A DNA stretch of 64,000 bases from the NCBI GenBank assembly GCA_963726975.1, contig CAVSEK010000004.1, positions 310,001 through 374,000 of the forward strand. Reading direction: 5' to 3'. This document shows, in pieces, positions 19,183 to 27,388 of this stretch. Below the pieces are notes generated by a model that worked only from the letters and a program-made list of their open reading frames with translations, ran no database searches and was not told the origin of the DNA. This DNA is from CAVSEK01 sp963726975. GTDB taxonomy: Bacteria > Actinomycetota > Actinomycetes > Mycobacteriales > SCTD01. The position numbers were made by a program, and so were the translations under genes. The stretch's first letter is position 1. Each line of letters opens with the position of its first letter.

Positions 19183-20331
19183 CTACAAAGCGCGGGCCCG
19201 GCCGAGGACGACGGCGGTGCGCACGACCGAGGCGTCGCGCGGGTCGGTGACGTCCAGCGCGAGCAGGTCGACCACCTTGCGCAGGCGGTAGCGCACGGTG
19301 TTCGGGTGCAGGAACAGGGCCCGACCGGTGGCCTCGAGCGACCCTCCGACGTCGAGGAACGTCGCCGCGGTGAGCAGCAGGTCGCCACCGGCGCCGGCCA
19401 GCGGGCTGTACACCTCCGACAGCAGGCGGGTGCGCGCGGTCTCGTCGCCGAGCACGACGCGCTCGGCCAGGAGGGCGGCGCTGCGCACCGGTCGCGGCGC
19501 GTCCGGCCAGGCCGCGACGGCGGCCAGCCCGGCCAGCGCCTCGGTCACCGCCGCGGCCGAGGCGGCCAGGTCGGGCACGGTCGGGCCGACGACGACCGGC
19601 CCGTCGGGCAGCAGCGCCGTGACCTGCTGCAGCGCGTCGCGCTCGTCGCCGGAGCCGCCGATGAGCACGAGCAGGCCGCCACCGGCCTCGCCGGTGAGCA
19701 CCGACCAGCCGCGGTGCCGCGCGCCGGTGCGCAGCGCGTCGATGCCGGTGCCCGGGTCGCCGACCGGCGCCGACGCGGCGACGGGCACGCACCAGCTGCC
19801 GGGCACCCAGCCCAGCGAGACGGCGCGCGACAGCGTCAGCTCGCCGACCGAGCCGCGCACCAGGGCCTCCACGACCCCGGCCTCGACCCGGGCGTCCCAG
19901 GCGCCGCGCGCCTCCGCGGCCGCGGCGTAGACCTCGGCGGCGGCGAAGGCGATCTCGCGGGAGTAGCGCAGCACCCGCTGGTCGAGGTCGCGCTCGTCGC
20001 CGGGCGCGGCCAGGGAGGGCACGAGCTCCTCGACGACGCCGACGACGACCCGGATGAGCTGCACGGTCTGCTTGAGGGTCACCGAGCGCGCGAGCTCGCG
20101 CGGCGCGACGGCGAAGACCTCGGGCGCCGGCACGGGCGCCCCGGACTCGTCGCGCAGCCAGTCGGTGAAGACGCCGAGCCCGGCCTGCACGACGAGCCCG
20201 ACGTCGGCGCGGGCCTGCGGCGGCAGCGCCTCGAACCACGGCAGCGCCGCCATCCGCTGCACCGCCTCGCGGCTGAGCCGGGCGGTGGCGCGGTCGACCC
20301 GCTTCCACGTCGGCACGGTGCGGGTCGCCAC
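19183..20331 (-). CDS. fasR: PucR-family regulator, FasR-like
   Basis: 382 residues. The C-terminal PucR-type HTH is clear: RALFLHPNTVRYRLRKVVDLLALDVTDPRD. The central region resembles a GGDEF-like PucR domain (WCVPVAASAPVG, LLVLIGGSGDERDALQ) and the N-terminal third is helical. FasR proteins activate fas/fab-acc genes in actinobacteria in response to long-chain acyl-CoA, and the position directly upstream of fabD supports that role. GTG 20331 gives VATRTVPTWKRVDRAT, a typical start for this group. The divergent arfB start is only 39 bases away, with a palindrome between them. Confidence 0.85.
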   Translation of the reverse strand: MATRTVPTWKRVDRATARLSREAVQRMAALPWFEALPPQARADVGLVVQAGLGVFTDWLRDESGAPVPAPEVFAVAPRELARSVTLKQTVQLIRVVVGVVEELVPSLAAPGDERDLDQRVLRYSREIAFAAAEVYAAAAEARGAWDARVEAGVVEALVRGSVGELTLSRAVSLGWVPGSWCVPVAASAPVGDPGTGIDALRTGARHRGWSVLTGEAGGGLLVLIGGSGDERDALQQVTALLPDGPVVVGPTVPDLAASAAAVTEALAGLAAVAAWPDAPRPVRSAALLAERVVLGDETARTRLLSEVYSPLAGAGGDLLLTAATFLDVGGSLEATGRALFLHPNTVRYRLRKVVDLLALDVTDPRDASVVRTAVVLGRARAL

Positions 20332-20354
20332 GGCTCGAGTGTGGCAGCGGGGCC

Positions 20355-20369
20355 CGGGCAGACTGCCCG
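20355..20369. promoter_or_regulatory. Palindrome in the fasR/arfB intergenic space
   Basis: CGGGCAG-A-CTGCCCG is a perfect 15-base inverted repeat. It overlaps the candidate arfB -10 element CAGACT (20359-20364), which is six bases before the arfB GTG. It is placed to repress or activate both divergent genes. Confidence 0.5.
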
Positions 20370-20370
20370 C

Positions 20371-20802
20371 GTGCCCGGACCGCTGCAGGTGACGTCGCGG
20401 TGGAGCGTGCCCGAGGCGGAGCTGTCCTGGCGGTTCTCGCGCTCGTCCGGGCCCGGCGGGCAGAGCGTCAACACGACCGACAGCCGCGCCGAGCTGTCGT
20501 ACGACCTGGCGCGCTCCGCCTCGCTGCCGGAGCACCTGCGGGCGCGGGCGCTGGAGCGGCTCGCCGGCCGGCTGGCCGACGGCGTCCTCACCGTCGCGGC
20601 CAGCGAGCAGCGCAGCCAGCTGCAGAACCGCGACGCGGCGGAGCGGCGCCTCGCGCAGCTGCTGCGCGAGGCCGTCGCGCCGCCGCCCGCGGTGCGGCGG
20701 CCGACCCGGCCGACCCGCGGGTCGCAGGAGCGGCGGCTGGCCGGCAAGCGCCGCCGCGGCGAGGTCAAGCGGGGCCGCGGCGGCGGGCGGGACGAGCCCT
20801 AG
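20371..20802 (+). CDS. arfB: Peptidyl-tRNA hydrolase ArfB (ribosome rescue)
   Basis: 143 residues. The GGQ motif lies in SRSSGPGGQSVNTTDSRAEL near residue 28, and the C-terminus is a basic, disordered tail (QERRLAGKRRRGEVKRGRG) that enters the empty mRNA channel. ArfB/YaeJ hydrolyses peptidyl-tRNA on ribosomes stalled without a stop codon. No codon-recognition domain is present, which separates it from RF1/RF2. GTG 20371 appears leaderless (CAGACT six bases upstream). Its stop overlaps the stop of the convergent small membrane gene by four bases. Confidence 0.92.
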   Translation: MPGPLQVTSRWSVPEAELSWRFSRSSGPGGQSVNTTDSRAELSYDLARSASLPEHLRARALERLAGRLADGVLTVAASEQRSQLQNRDAAERRLAQLLREAVAPPPAVRRPTRPTRGSQERRLAGKRRRGEVKRGRGGGRDEP

Positions 20803-20990
20803 ACCGGCCGGTCGTCGTCCGGGCCCCGGCCGTCGCGGGGCGGCGGCTCCGGGAACTCGCGCGGGAGCCGCTTCACGCGCTTGTCCATGTTGCGGATGAG
20901 CAGCACGGTCGCGACCGCCATGAGCAGCACGACGAGCAGCGCGACGGGCCCCGCGTTGTTCTCCAGGGTCGAGGCGGCGAGGACGTTCAC
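20799..20990 (-). CDS. Small single-pass membrane protein downstream of mca
   Basis: 63 residues. One membrane helix (GPVALLVVLLMAVATVLLI) is followed by a basic stretch (RNMDKRVKRLPREF) and an acidic/proline tail. The GTG at 20990 overlaps the mca stop (GTGA), so it is translationally coupled to mca. Small membrane proteins in this position are found after mca in other actinobacteria, but their function is not known to me. Confidence 0.75.
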   Translation of the reverse strand: MNVLAASTLENNAGPVALLVVLLMAVATVLLIRNMDKRVKRLPREFPEPPPRDGRGPDDDRPV

Positions 20991-21868
20991 GCGCCGACGC
21001 TCTCGCGGACGCCGGCGAACAGGTCGTCCTCGGGGAGGACCGTGTCGACGAGCGAGCGGGCGAGCTGGAAGTCCTCCGTCGGCCAGGCCTCGCGCTGCAG
21101 GTCGAGCGGGCAGGCGAACCAGCGGCCGGTCGGGTCGACCTGCGTCGCGTGCGCGATGAGCGCCCGGTCGCGGACCTCGAACCACTCGCCGCACGGCACG
21201 CGGGTCGTCAGCCGCCCGGCGTCCTCGGGCTTGTCGACCCACGCCTCCAGCCACTCGGCGTACGGCGAGTCGATGCCGCGCTCGGTCATGGCGCTGTGCA
21301 GGGCGACGAGCCGGTCCTTGTGGAAGGTGTGGTTGTAGTAGAGCTTGAGCGGCTGCCACGGCTCGCCCGCCCCGGGGAAGCGGTCGGGGTCGCCGGCCGC
21401 CTCGAAGGCCGCCACCGACACCTGGTGGCAGCGGATGTGGTCGGGGTGCGGGTAGCCGCCGTTCTCGTCGTACGTCGTCATGACGTGCGGCCGCTCGCGG
21501 CGCACGACCTCGACGAGCGCGCGGGTCTGCTCCTCGAGGTCGCCCAGGCCGAAGCAGCCCTCGGGCAGCGGCGGCAGCGGGTCGCCCTCGGGCAGGCCGG
21601 AGTCGACGAAGCCGAGGAACACCTGCCGCACGCCGAGGATCGCGCGGGCGGCCTCCATCTCGGCCGCCCGGACCCGGGTGATGTCGGCAGCGACCTCGGG
21701 GCGGTCCATCGCCGGGTTGAGCACCGAGCCCCGCGAGCCGTCGGTGAGCGTCACGACGAGGACGTCGACGCCCTCCTGCGCGTAGCGCGCCATCGAGGCC
21801 GCGCCCTTGCTCGACTCGTCGTCGGGGTGCGCGTGCACGCACATGAGCCGCAGCGCGTCCTGCTCCAC
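20987..21868 (-). CDS. mca: Mycothiol S-conjugate amidase
   Basis: 293 residues of the LmbE/PIG-L metalloamidase fold. Zinc ligands are in MCVHAHPDDESSKGA and GGYPHPDHIRCH. The length and segments such as LTDGSRGSVLNPAMDRPE match Mca rather than MshB. It cleaves mycothiol conjugates to mercapturic acids and GlcN-inositol during detoxification. Its presence implies that the organism makes mycothiol. ATG 21868 has a GGAGG-type site upstream. A coupled small membrane gene follows, and DUF4307 is divergent with an inverted repeat between. Confidence 0.92.
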   Translation of the reverse strand: MEQDALRLMCVHAHPDDESSKGAASMARYAQEGVDVLVVTLTDGSRGSVLNPAMDRPEVAADITRVRAAEMEAARAILGVRQVFLGFVDSGLPEGDPLPPLPEGCFGLGDLEEQTRALVEVVRRERPHVMTTYDENGGYPHPDHIRCHQVSVAAFEAAGDPDRFPGAGEPWQPLKLYYNHTFHKDRLVALHSAMTERGIDSPYAEWLEAWVDKPEDAGRLTTRVPCGEWFEVRDRALIAHATQVDPTGRWFACPLDLQREAWPTEDFQLARSLVDTVLPEDDLFAGVRESVGA

Positions 21869-21891
21869 CGGTAGGCCTCCTCGTCGGCGTC

Positions 21892-21909
21892 CTGGGACGA
21901 TGGTCCCAG
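21892..21909. promoter_or_regulatory. Inverted repeat between mca and the DUF4307 gene
   Basis: CTGGGAC-GATG-GTCCCAG forms a perfect 7-bp-arm palindrome in the 75-base divergent promoter region. It could be an operator for either gene; no known regulator box is matched. Confidence 0.45.
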
Positions 21910-21943
21910 ACCTCGCAACACCCCGTCGCCCTCAGGGAGTCCC

Positions 21944-22309
21944 GTGCCCCGCACCCCGCTCGTGCTGGGGGCGCTCGCGGCCCTCGTCGGCCTGTTCGTC
22001 GCCGTCGTCTACTTCCGCGCCTTCGGCGCCCCGGAGGTCGGCAGCGGCCTGCGGACCTACGACGTGCGGTCCGACACGTCCGTGCAGGTGAGCTTCGAGG
22101 TCCGCAAGGACCCGGCGCAGACCGCCGTGTGCACGCTGCGCGCGCGCTCGGCCACCGGCGCCGAGGTCGGTCAGGCGCTCGTGCGCGTCGGTCCCGCCGA
22201 CGCCCGCAGCACGGTCGTCTCGTACGACCTGGCGACCACCGGCCGGGCCACGCTCGCCGAGGTGACCGGCTGCGTGCCGGAGCCGCAGGCGCCCGCCGGC
22301 ACCGGCTGA
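21944..22309 (+). CDS. DUF4307 membrane-anchored protein
   Basis: 121 residues. One N-terminal helix (LVLGALAALVGLFVAVVYF) is followed by an extracytoplasmic beta-rich domain with two cysteines (TAVCTLRA, VTGCVPEP). This matches the actinobacterial DUF4307 family, whose role is unknown. The GTG at 21944 has AGGGAGT upstream. It lies next to greA and opposite mca, a neighbourhood common in actinobacteria. Confidence 0.82.
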   Translation: MPRTPLVLGALAALVGLFVAVVYFRAFGAPEVGSGLRTYDVRSDTSVQVSFEVRKDPAQTAVCTLRARSATGAEVGQALVRVGPADARSTVVSYDLATTGRATLAEVTGCVPEPQAPAGTG

Positions 22310-22323
22310 GCGGTGTGCGCGGA

Positions 22324-22329
22324 TAGCAT
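22324..22329 (+). promoter_or_regulatory. Candidate -10 element of the greA promoter
   Basis: TAGCAT occurs about 45 bases before the greA start, in the short gap after the DUF4307 stop. It matches the actinobacterial TANNNT pattern and leaves a short leader containing GGAGGAGAG. Confidence 0.4.
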
Positions 22330-22374
22330 CGGCGGTTCGGGGCGGACCGGCTCCGGCGACGCGGAGGAGAGACG

Positions 22375-22872
22375 GTGACCGAGACCGGCACGCACGCCAC
22401 CTGGCTGACGCGCGAGGCCCACGAGCGCCTCGTGTCCTCGGTGGAGACGATGAAGGGCGCGACGCGGGCCGACATCGTCGCCAAGATCGAGGCGGCCCGC
22501 GACGAGGGCGACCTCAAGGAGAACGGCGGCTACCACGCCGCCAAGGAGGAGCAGGGCAAGCTCGAGGCCCGCATCCGCCAGCTCACCGCGCTGCTGCGCG
22601 ACGTGCGGGTCGGCACGACGCCCTCCGGCGAGGTCGTCGAGGAGGGCTGCGTCGTGTCCGTCGACTACGGCGACGGCGACGTCGAGCGCTTCCTGTTCGC
22701 GAACCGCGAGAACGCCACCGACGAGGGCGGCCGGATCGGGGACCTCGACGTCTACTCCCCCGAGTCGCCGATCGGGCAGGCGATCTCCGGGCACCGCGCC
22801 GGCGACGAGGTGGTCTTCGGCCCGCGCTCGATCAGCGTGCGGATCGTCGCGGTCGAGCCGTACGCCGGCTGA
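22375..22872 (+). CDS. greA: Transcription elongation factor GreA
   Basis: 165 residues. The N-terminal coiled coil includes the tip acidic residues in EAARDEGDLKENGGYHAAKEEQ. The C-terminal FKBP-like domain begins VEEGCVVSVDYGDGDVE and ends SPESPIGQAISGHRAGDEVVF. GreA rescues backtracked RNA polymerase by stimulating transcript cleavage. The GTG start is preceded by GGAGGAGAGACG. The DUF1992 gene follows 22 bases downstream on the same strand. Confidence 0.94.
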   Translation: MTETGTHATWLTREAHERLVSSVETMKGATRADIVAKIEAARDEGDLKENGGYHAAKEEQGKLEARIRQLTALLRDVRVGTTPSGEVVEEGCVVSVDYGDGDVERFLFANRENATDEGGRIGDLDVYSPESPIGQAISGHRAGDEVVFGPRSISVRIVAVEPYAG

Positions 22873-22894
22873 GCCTGGGCCGGGTCGGAGCCCC

Positions 22895-23365
22895 ATGACG
22901 ACCGAGCGCAAGCCGGCCTCCGTCTCGTTCGAGACGTGGGTCGAGCGCCAGGTGCGCGAGGCCCGCGAGCGCGGCGCGTTCGACGACCTGCCGGGCGCGG
23001 GGCGCCCGCTGCCGCCGAGCGCCTTCGACGACCTGTCGTGGGTGCGGGAGAAGGTCCGCCGGGAGGACCTGCCGGTGCGCTCGCTGCTGCCGCCGTCGCT
23101 CGCGGTCGCCAAGGAGGCCGAGGAGCTGCCCGCGCGGCTCGCGCGGGAGAGCTCCGAGCGCCGGGTGCGCCAGCTCGTGGAGGACCTGGACGCGCGCATC
23201 GACGCCGTCCGCCGGGGACCCCAGACCGGCCCCGCGGTGCTCACGGCGCGGCTCGACGTGGAGGCCGTCGTCGCCGCGTGGCGGGCGCAGCGCCCAGCAC
23301 CCCCGGCCGCCCCGCCGCCGGTCGAGCAGCCCGCGCGCCGGCGCCGGTGGTGGCGCCGTGGCTGA
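22895..23365 (+). CDS. DUF1992 (DnaJC28-like) domain protein
   Basis: 156 residues. The N-terminal 75 residues fit DUF1992: FETWVERQVREARERGAFDDLPGAGRPLP, then WVREKVRREDL and LLPPSLAVAKEAEEL. The middle is helical, and the C-terminus is low-complexity (proline, then RRRRWWRR) and could be membrane-interactive. The family is widespread but uncharacterised in bacteria. ATG at 22895. It is convergent with ilvA, with only five bases between the stops. Confidence 0.8.
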   Translation: MTTERKPASVSFETWVERQVREARERGAFDDLPGAGRPLPPSAFDDLSWVREKVRREDLPVRSLLPPSLAVAKEAEELPARLARESSERRVRQLVEDLDARIDAVRRGPQTGPAVLTARLDVEAVVAAWRAQRPAPPAAPPPVEQPARRRRWWRRG

Positions 23366-23370
23366 CCCGG

Positions 23371-24579
23371 TCAGCCCGGCGTGACGGTGTAGGACGCGGC
23401 CCGCAGCGCGTCCACGACGTGCTCGCTGTGCTCGGGCCCCCGGGTCTCCACCTGCACCGCGACCTCGACCTCGTCGAGGTGCAGACCGCGACCGGTGCGC
23501 TGGTGCTCGACGTCGAGCACGTTGGCCGCGCTGCCGGCGAGCACCGCGAGCAGCCGCGCGAGCTCGCCCGGCCGGTCGGGGATGCGCACCCGCAGCGACA
23601 GGAACCGCCCGGCGGCGAGCAGCCCGGAGCGCAGCACCTTGCCGAGCAGCAGCGGGTCGATGTTGCCGCCGGAGACGACGGCGACCACCGGCGGCTCGAA
23701 CGCGCCCGGGTCGTCGAGCACGGCCGCGACGGCAGCCGCGCCGGCCGGCTCGACGACGAGCTTGGCGCGCTCCAGGCACAGCAGCAGCGCGCGCGACAGC
23801 ACGTCCTCGTCGACGGTGACGACCCGGTCGACGTGGTCGCGCACGAGCGCGAAGGTCAGGTCACCGGGACGCCCCACCGCGATGCCGTCGGCCATCGTGG
23901 CCATGCTCGGCAGGGCCACCGGGTGCCCGGCCGCGAGCGACGGGGGGAAGGCCGCCGCCCCGCGGGCCTGCGCGGCGACGACCTGCACCTCGGGCCGCAG
24001 CGCCTTCACCGCCACGCCGATGCCGCCGACCAGCCCGCCCCCACCGGTGCAGACCACCACCGTGCGCACGTCGGGGCACTGCTCGAGCACCTCCAGGCCG
24101 ATGGTGCCCTGCCCGGCGACGACGTCGGCGTGGTCGAAGGGGTGGATGAGCACCGCGCCGGTCTGCTCGGCGTGCGCGCGCGCTGCGACGAGCGCCTCGT
24201 CGACGGTCGCGCCGCCGAGCCGCACCTGCGCGCCGTACGCCTTCGTGGCCGCGACCTTGGGCAGCGGCGCGGCCTCGGGCATGAAGACGGTCGCCCGGGC
24301 ACCGAGGGTCGCGGCAGCCAGCGCGACGCCCTGCGCGTGGTTGCCGGCGCTCGCGGCGACGACGCCGCGGGCGCGCTCGGCGTCGGTGAGCCGGGCGATC
24401 CGCACGTACGCCCCGCGCAGCTTGAACGAGCCGGTGCGCTGCAGGTTCTCGCACTTGAGCCACACCGGGCCGCCGACCGCCTCGGTGAGCGGCCGGCTGC
24501 CCTCCAGCGGCGTCACGCGCACGATGCCCTGGAGCAGCTCGCGGGCGGCGCGGACGTCGGCCAGGGTGACGGGGGGCAC
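23371..24579 (-). CDS. ilvA: Threonine ammonia-lyase with C-terminal ACT domain
   Basis: 402 residues. The PLP lysine is in NLQRTGSFKLRGAYVRI, the PLP phosphate loop is VVCTGGGGLVGGIGVA, and a single ACT-like regulatory domain (LSLRVRIPDRPGELARLLAVL) ends the protein. It deaminates threonine to 2-oxobutyrate. The one-ACT layout is that of the common actinobacterial ilvA/tdcB-like enzyme, so both isoleucine synthesis and a catabolic role are possible. GTG 24579 gives the family N-terminus (VTLADVRAARELL). The open frame of the upstream PIG-L gene runs 67 bases into it. Confidence 0.92.
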   Translation of the reverse strand: MPPVTLADVRAARELLQGIVRVTPLEGSRPLTEAVGGPVWLKCENLQRTGSFKLRGAYVRIARLTDAERARGVVAASAGNHAQGVALAAATLGARATVFMPEAAPLPKVAATKAYGAQVRLGGATVDEALVAARAHAEQTGAVLIHPFDHADVVAGQGTIGLEVLEQCPDVRTVVVCTGGGGLVGGIGVAVKALRPEVQVVAAQARGAAAFPPSLAAGHPVALPSMATMADGIAVGRPGDLTFALVRDHVDRVVTVDEDVLSRALLLCLERAKLVVEPAGAAAVAAVLDDPGAFEPPVVAVVSGGNIDPLLLGKVLRSGLLAAGRFLSLRVRIPDRPGELARLLAVLAGSAANVLDVEHQRTGRGLHLDEVEVAVQVETRGPEHSEHVVDALRAASYTVTPG

Positions 24580-25310
24580 ACCGCGATCGTGCCCGACGGC
24601 CTCAGGGCCTGCAGCAGCGCGTCCCGTACGGCGGGGGCGGCCAGCAGCGGCTCGCCGAGCCCGGCGAGCGCGGTGCGCATCGCGTCCGGCCCGCCGAACT
24701 GGAAGCCGAGCTGCGTGGCGTAGCAGGCGCAGGCGTCGGCGCGGCGCTCGCGGCGCTGCGGCAGCTCGACGGGCACGAGCCCGGCCGGCAGGTGCGGTCC
24801 GGGCGTCGCGAGGGGGTCCCGCAGGACGTACGGGCTGTCGCGCCACCAGGCGGTCGGCCGGCCCAGGTCGGCGAGCGCGCGCAGCACCTGCAGGTGGTCG
24901 ACGTGCGCGCCGAGCGCCTGCGGTCCCAGCCAGACGTCCGCGGCGTACGGCCGCAGCGCCTCGCGCACGTCGCGCCACACCTCGTCGCCCTCGTGCACGC
25001 CGGCGAACAGGTCGGGCGCGCTGGTGTAGCCGCGGTGCGGCGCCTCGGGCAGGTCGAGGTGCACCGGCGTCGCCCCCAGGGCGGCCATCGCGGCCCGGTC
25101 CTCGTCGCGGCGCAGCGCCAGGTAGTCGACCTCGGGCGCCAGGCCCTTGTCGGCCTGGCAGGCCAGCGCGAAGCCGGTCGGGTCGGGGACGCTGCGCGTG
25201 AAGCAGGTGACGACGACGACCTCGGCGCCGGCGTCGGCGAGCGCCGCGAGCGTGCCGCCGACCGAGAAGGCCGCGTCGTCCAGGTGCGGGCTGACCGCGA
25301 GCACCCTCAC
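24513..25310 (-). CDS. PIG-L/LmbE-family deacetylase
   Basis: 265 residues as read. The N-terminal SPHLDDAAFSVGGTL carries the metal-binding His-x-Asp-Asp motif, and GAHVDHLQVLRAL carries the His-x-x-His pair. This fold deacetylates N-acetylglucosaminyl conjugates (MshB, GlcNAc-PI deacetylase) or hydrolyses amides. It lies ten bases after the GT4 gene at the end of the YcaO operon, so a glycoside-deacetylating step is likely. The last ~22 residues overlap the ilvA start and look like out-of-frame ilvA sequence. The natural stop may have been lost to another one-base error near 24600. Confidence 0.85.
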   Translation of the reverse strand: MRVLAVSPHLDDAAFSVGGTLAALADAGAEVVVVTCFTRSVPDPTGFALACQADKGLAPEVDYLALRRDEDRAAMAALGATPVHLDLPEAPHRGYTSAPDLFAGVHEGDEVWRDVREALRPYAADVWLGPQALGAHVDHLQVLRALADLGRPTAWWRDSPYVLRDPLATPGPHLPAGLVPVELPQRRERRADACACYATQLGFQFGGPDAMRTALAGLGEPLLAAPAVRDALLQALRPSGTIAVCPPSPWPTSAPPASCSRASCA

Positions 25311-25320
25311 CGTGCCGCCC

Positions 25321-26541
25321 TCACAGCAGGTGCGCCGCGGCGCGGAAGCGGCAGGACGGGTCGACGCCGCCCGGCAGCGACCAGGCCGGGTCCGGGGGCG
25401 GCAGCCGGTCGTAGACGTCCGACACCGCGCGCGCCAGCACCGGCCAGGAGTAGAGCCGCCGCACCTCCTCCAGCGCGGTCGCCGCCAACCGCGCGCGCAG
25501 CGCGGCGTCGTCGAGCAGCCGGGCGAGCGCGGCCGCGAGCGCCGGCACGTCGCCGGGCTCGTGCAGCAGGCCGTTGTCGCCGTCGCGCAGGCAGTCGACG
25601 ACCCCGACGCTGTCGGTGCTCACGACCGGCAGGCCGCTGGCCATCGCCTCGAGGATCGTGTTGCTGAAGCCCTCGCTGTAGGTGGGGCTGACGAAGACGT
25701 CCGCGCTGCGGTAGACGTCGGGCGCGTCGTCGGGGGTGCAGTAGCCGGTCAGCTCGACGTCGTCGCCGGCCCTTGCCCGCACCTCGTCGAGGTCCGGCCC
25801 GATCCCGCTGACCAGCAGTCGCACCCGGCGGCCGTCCGCGCGCAGCAGGTCGAGGGCCCCGAGCAGGTCGAGCACGCCCTTGCGCCGGTCGACGCGGCCG
25901 TGGAAGAGCAGCACCGGCGGGTCCTGCAACGCGCCGAGCGGCCGCGGTCCCGGGGTGAAGCGCTCGGTGTCGGTGGCGCCCGGCACGAGCGTGAACCGCG
26001 CGGGGTCGGTGCCGTGGTGGCCGACCACCTCGTCGCGGAAGGACGCGCTGCCGATGAGCACCGCGCCGGCGCGGTCGAGCACCGTCCTGATCGCCGCCTC
26101 GTGGGTGGTGCAGCAGGTGCCCACCCAGTGGCCGTCGCCGCCCTGGATGCTCACCACCGACGGGACGCCCGTCTCGCGCGAGGCGAGCAGGACCGCGAGG
26201 CCGGGCGGGTAGCCGTACTGCGCGTGCAGCACGTCGAAGGGCTCCTCGCGGTGCAGCGCGACGACCGTGTCGGCGAGGTCGCGGGTGTCGGCCTCGAAGT
26301 CGGCCGGCACGACCGTCTCCCCGCGGCTCGGCCGGGCGACGACGCGCACGCCGGGGGGCACCCGGTCGGCCGGCGGCGGCCCCCCGCCGTACACCGCCGT
26401 GCCCCGCGGGTCGTCGCGGTACTGGCTGACCAGGACGACGTCGTGGCCGAGGGCGAGGAGCTCGCGCAGCAGGTTCTCGGCGTACACGCTCATGCCGCTG
26501 ACCGCCGGCCAGTAGCGGCGGCTGACGAAGCAGACCCTCAC
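25321..26541 (-). CDS. GT4-family glycosyltransferase
   Basis: 406 residues, GT-B fold. The N-terminal domain starts VRVCFVSRRYWPAVSGMSVYAENLLREL. The C-terminal GT4 domain contains VLLFHGRVDRRKGVLDLL and the E-x7-E donor-site segment in VSPTYSEGFSNTILEAMASGLPVV. It would transfer a sugar from an NDP donor; MshA-type transfer to an inositol phosphate is a reasonable hypothesis given the neighbouring inositol-phosphate-synthase and PIG-L genes. GTG 26541 overlaps the upstream stop (GTGA). Confidence 0.88.
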   Translation of the reverse strand: MRVCFVSRRYWPAVSGMSVYAENLLRELLALGHDVVLVSQYRDDPRGTAVYGGGPPPADRVPPGVRVVARPSRGETVVPADFEADTRDLADTVVALHREEPFDVLHAQYGYPPGLAVLLASRETGVPSVVSIQGGDGHWVGTCCTTHEAAIRTVLDRAGAVLIGSASFRDEVVGHHGTDPARFTLVPGATDTERFTPGPRPLGALQDPPVLLFHGRVDRRKGVLDLLGALDLLRADGRRVRLLVSGIGPDLDEVRARAGDDVELTGYCTPDDAPDVYRSADVFVSPTYSEGFSNTILEAMASGLPVVSTDSVGVVDCLRDGDNGLLHEPGDVPALAAALARLLDDAALRARLAATALEEVRRLYSWPVLARAVSDVYDRLPPPDPAWSLPGGVDPSCRFRAAAHLL

Positions 26542-27388
26542 GCCAGCGCCGCCTGCTCGGCGGCCTCGAGCGTGGCCATCGCGCGCGGCACCATCTCGTG
26601 CGCGCGGTGGCTGTCGCGCGACAGCTCCAGCGTGACGAGGCGGTCGTAGCCCTGGCGGGCGAGGGTGCCGAGCACCGCGGGCAGGTCGACGTCGCCCTCG
26701 TCGAGCGGCAGGTGGTCGTGCACGCCGCGGCGCATGCCCTCCACCGCGACGGTGCCGAGGTGCGGCGCGAACGCCGCGACCGCCTGCTCCGGCGCGTACG
26801 CCCCCGACACGACGCAGTGGCCGGTGTCGAGGGCGAGGCTGGTGCCGGGGACGGCGTCGTGCAGCCGCTGCCAGTCGTCGCAGTCCTCGACGAGCATGCC
26901 GGGCTCGGGCTCGACGGCGAGGGAGTACGGCGGCGTCGCCGTGGCTGTCGACGAGCGCGCGCACGCCGTCGACGAGCCAGCCCCACGCCGCGGTCGCGGT
27001 CGACGCCCTCCCGGGGCACGCCCGGCCCAGAAGCTGACCGCCTCGGCGCGCAGCACCTCGGCGAGGTCGCACGCGCGGCGCAGGTAGGCCAGCCGGCGGG
27101 CCCGGCCCTCCGGGTCGCCGGTGACCAGCGTCGGCTCGTGCTTGGCCCGCGGGTCGAGCAGGTAGCGCGCGCCGGTCTCGACGACCACCTCCAGGCACAG
27201 CGCGGTCGAGCCGCTCGCGCAGCCGCGCGGCCTGGGCGCAGCGCGTCGTCGGCGAACGGGTCGAGGTGGTGCACGTCGAGGGTGAGCGCGACCCCGGCGT
27301 AGCCGGTGTCGGCGAGCAGGGACAGCGCGTCGTCGAGGCGGTGGTGGGCCAGCCCGTTGGTGTTGTAGGCGTAGCGCAGGACGGTCAC
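26538..27388 (-). CDS. TIM-barrel sugar isomerase/epimerase-like protein, five frameshifts
   Basis: About 281 residues after correction. Starting at GTG 27388 (VTVLRYAYNTNGLAHHRLDDAL), segments in successive frames give a xylose-isomerase-like/AP-endonuclease-2 barrel: YAGVALTLDVHHLDPF, LCLEVVVETGARYLLDP, AWGWLVDGVRALVDSHG, SLAVEPEPGMLVEDCDDW, SLALDTGHCVVSG and LVTLELSRDSHRAHEM. The Glu, Asp-x-Gly-His and Glu residues are typical metal ligands. Single-base insertions are inferred near 27240, 27212, 27018, 26998 and 26940. The gene length (3n+2) agrees with five insertions. It probably isomerises or epimerises a keto-sugar or inosose made by the operon. Read literally it would be a pseudogene, but I judge sequence error likelier. 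Confidence 0.75.

Noticed and set aside
24513..25310. Calling the PIG-L gene mshB
   Set aside because: The fold is shared, but it sits in a different operon with GT4, YcaO and inositol-synthase-like genes; specificity cannot be assigned and mycothiol genes may exist elsewhere.
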